From Brevundimonas sp. AJA228-03 (GTDB lineage: Bacteria > Pseudomonadota > Alphaproteobacteria > Caulobacterales > Caulobacteraceae): 64,000 bases of DNA. The stretch covers positions 2,919,001 to 2,983,000 of the forward strand of contig NZ_CP059297.1 in assembly GCF_017795885.1 (NCBI RefSeq), written 5' to 3'. Of this stretch, positions 63,214-64,000 are shown piece by piece; position 1 is the stretch's first letter, and each line of letters opens with the position of its first letter. The notes beneath the pieces were generated by a model. The model ran no database searches, was not told where the DNA came from, and worked only from the letters and a program-made list of their open reading frames with translations. A program made the position numbers and the translations under genes.

Positions 63214-63947
63214 TCCGCCTCCACGTCCCCCAGCCCCTCTCCGCCGGTGCCGCCGTCGCGCCGACGCTGGACCAGTCCCGCTATCTGACCCAGGTCATGC
63301 GGCTGAAGCTCGGTGACGCCCTGCTGGTCTTCAACGGCCGCGACGGCGAGTGGCGCTGCGTGATCGCCGAAATCCTCAAGAAGGGCGTCATCCTCCGGGC
63401 CGAGGAACAGGTCCGGCCCCAGGCGTTCGGCCCTGACCTCGAACTGATCGTCGCAGTGGTCAAGAAATCCCGCGTCGAGACCATCGTCGAGAAGGCCGCC
63501 GAGCTAGGGGCCGCCCGCGTGCGCCTGGCCGTCACCCAGCGGACCAATGTCGAGCATGTCCGCCTCGACCGGCTGGACGCCATCGCCATCGAGGCCGCCG
63601 AACAGACCGGGCGGCTGGACGTGCCGACGGTCGACGACCCGCAGAAACTGGCCACCATCCTGGACGCCTGGGACCCGTCGCGCCGGCTGATGTTCTGCGA
63701 CGAGACGGGGGGTCAGCCGGTGATGCGGGCGCTGGAGTCTCCCTCCCCCAAGGGAGAGGGAGAACGGGCTCCCTGGGCCATCCTGATCGGGCCGGAGGGT
63801 GGCTTTTCGCCGGAGGAACGCGAGCGTCTGCGATCCCTGCCCTTCACGACGGCCGTCTCGCTGGGCCCCCGCATCCTGCGCGCCGACACTGCCGCCATCG
63901 CGGCCATGGCCCTGTGGCAGGCCGCCGTCGGCGACTGGGAGCGATAG
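63210..63947 (+). CDS. rsmE: 16S rRNA (uracil(1498)-N(3))-methyltransferase
   Basis: A 245-residue SPOUT-class methyltransferase that methylates U1498 of 16S rRNA in the 30S subunit. It starts with GTG (VIRLHVPQPLS), coupled by GTGA to the small ORF. N-terminal PUA-like part: LDQSRYLTQVMRLKLGDALL. The trefoil-knot SAM site includes ILIGPEGGFSPEERERLR and VSLGPRILRADTAAIAAMAL. A loop of about 11 residues (SPSPKGEGER) near 180 is derived from a repeat-like sequence with CCCTCCCCC-AAGGGAGAGGG. Confidence 0.94.
   Translation: MIRLHVPQPLSAGAAVAPTLDQSRYLTQVMRLKLGDALLVFNGRDGEWRCVIAEILKKGVILRAEEQVRPQAFGPDLELIVAVVKKSRVETIVEKAAELGAARVRLAVTQRTNVEHVRLDRLDAIAIEAAEQTGRLDVPTVDDPQKLATILDAWDPSRRLMFCDETGGQPVMRALESPSPKGEGERAPWAILIGPEGGFSPEERERLRSLPFTTAVSLGPRILRADTAAIAAMALWQAAVGDWER
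63737..63763. repeat. Short repeat-like hairpin in rsmE
   Basis: CTCCCTCCCCCAAGGGAGAGGG resembles the arm of the element inside tilS and gives the peptide SPSPKGEG. It falls in a surface loop before the SAM-binding knot. Only one arm is visible here. Confidence 0.5.
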
Positions 63948-64000
63948 GCGACGCGCGCCCGCGACGCGAACCCTGGCCCCTTGAGTCATGCCTCAATCCC

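Noticed and set aside
63988..64000. Possible next gene start (ATG at 63988)
   Set aside because: Only 13 bases are visible, too few to support a feature.

Overview
The window is GC-rich, densely packed DNA from an alphaproteobacterium. Gene content and order point to the Caulobacterales, most likely Brevundimonas or a close relative. This rests on the cycHJKL(ccmIEFH)-degP-two-component-glnE string, the full ybgC-tolQRAB-pal-cpoB-tilS-ftsH string, a lone large TonB-dependent receptor, a tricorn-like S41 peptidase and a MerR-acyl-CoA dehydrogenase pair. The genus is inference; nothing was searched.

Layout. 1-9.6 kb (minus): truncated glnE, a sensor kinase/response regulator pair, a DegP-type periplasmic protease and the cytochrome c maturation genes ccmI-E-F-H. 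9.7-13.6 kb (minus): an unrecognised protein, a PhoP/PhoQ-like pair and a small PepSY-like secreted protein. 13.7-19 kb (minus): an operon-like run from an acyltransferase through a membrane protein and a winged-helix regulator to folP, thiD, a nucleotidyltransferase and a PhzF-like protein. 19-30 kb (minus): ftsH, tilS and the tol-pal envelope operon, with a DUF3667 membrane protein inserted. 30-31.7 kb (plus): peptide deformylase, a small membrane protein and a KDPG-type aldolase. 31.8-39.7 kb (minus): a tricorn-like peptidase, two small uncharacterised genes and a 1150-residue autotransporter with a trypsin-like protease passenger. 39.8-44.2 kb is the accessory region: a terminase-small-subunit-like HTH protein, an HNH endonuclease, a DUF5131 three-Cys protein, its TcmP partner and an orphan DUF433 antitoxin. 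44.4-51 kb: lepA, and divergently an RND efflux adaptor and pump. 51-58.8 kb: TonB receptor, nhaA, selO, a DUF2975/XRE pair, DoxX and DUF2256 proteins. 58.8-64 kb (plus): MerR regulator, two acyl-CoA dehydrogenases, a DUF433/DUF5615 toxin-antitoxin pair, a 45-residue ORF and rsmE.

The genes are tightly coupled: many junctions are 4-nt ATGA or GTGA overlaps. I used that habit to place several starts. It exposes three oddities: tilS seems to begin at CTG in a CTGA overlap, a 29-codon ORF is tiled between the winged-helix gene and folP, and ccmH has a 130-bp palindromic element inserted just after its coupled start.

The strongest candidate for an undescribed system is the 40.8-43.9 kb island. 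It encodes an HNH nuclease, a CX7CX2C DUF5131 protein and a methyltransferase-like TcmP, in DNA visibly richer in A+T than its surroundings. Several families of dispersed palindromic repeats lie between genes, and some lie inside genes (ccmH, tilS, probably rsmE). I found no tRNA, rRNA, CRISPR array, insertion sequence or riboswitch.
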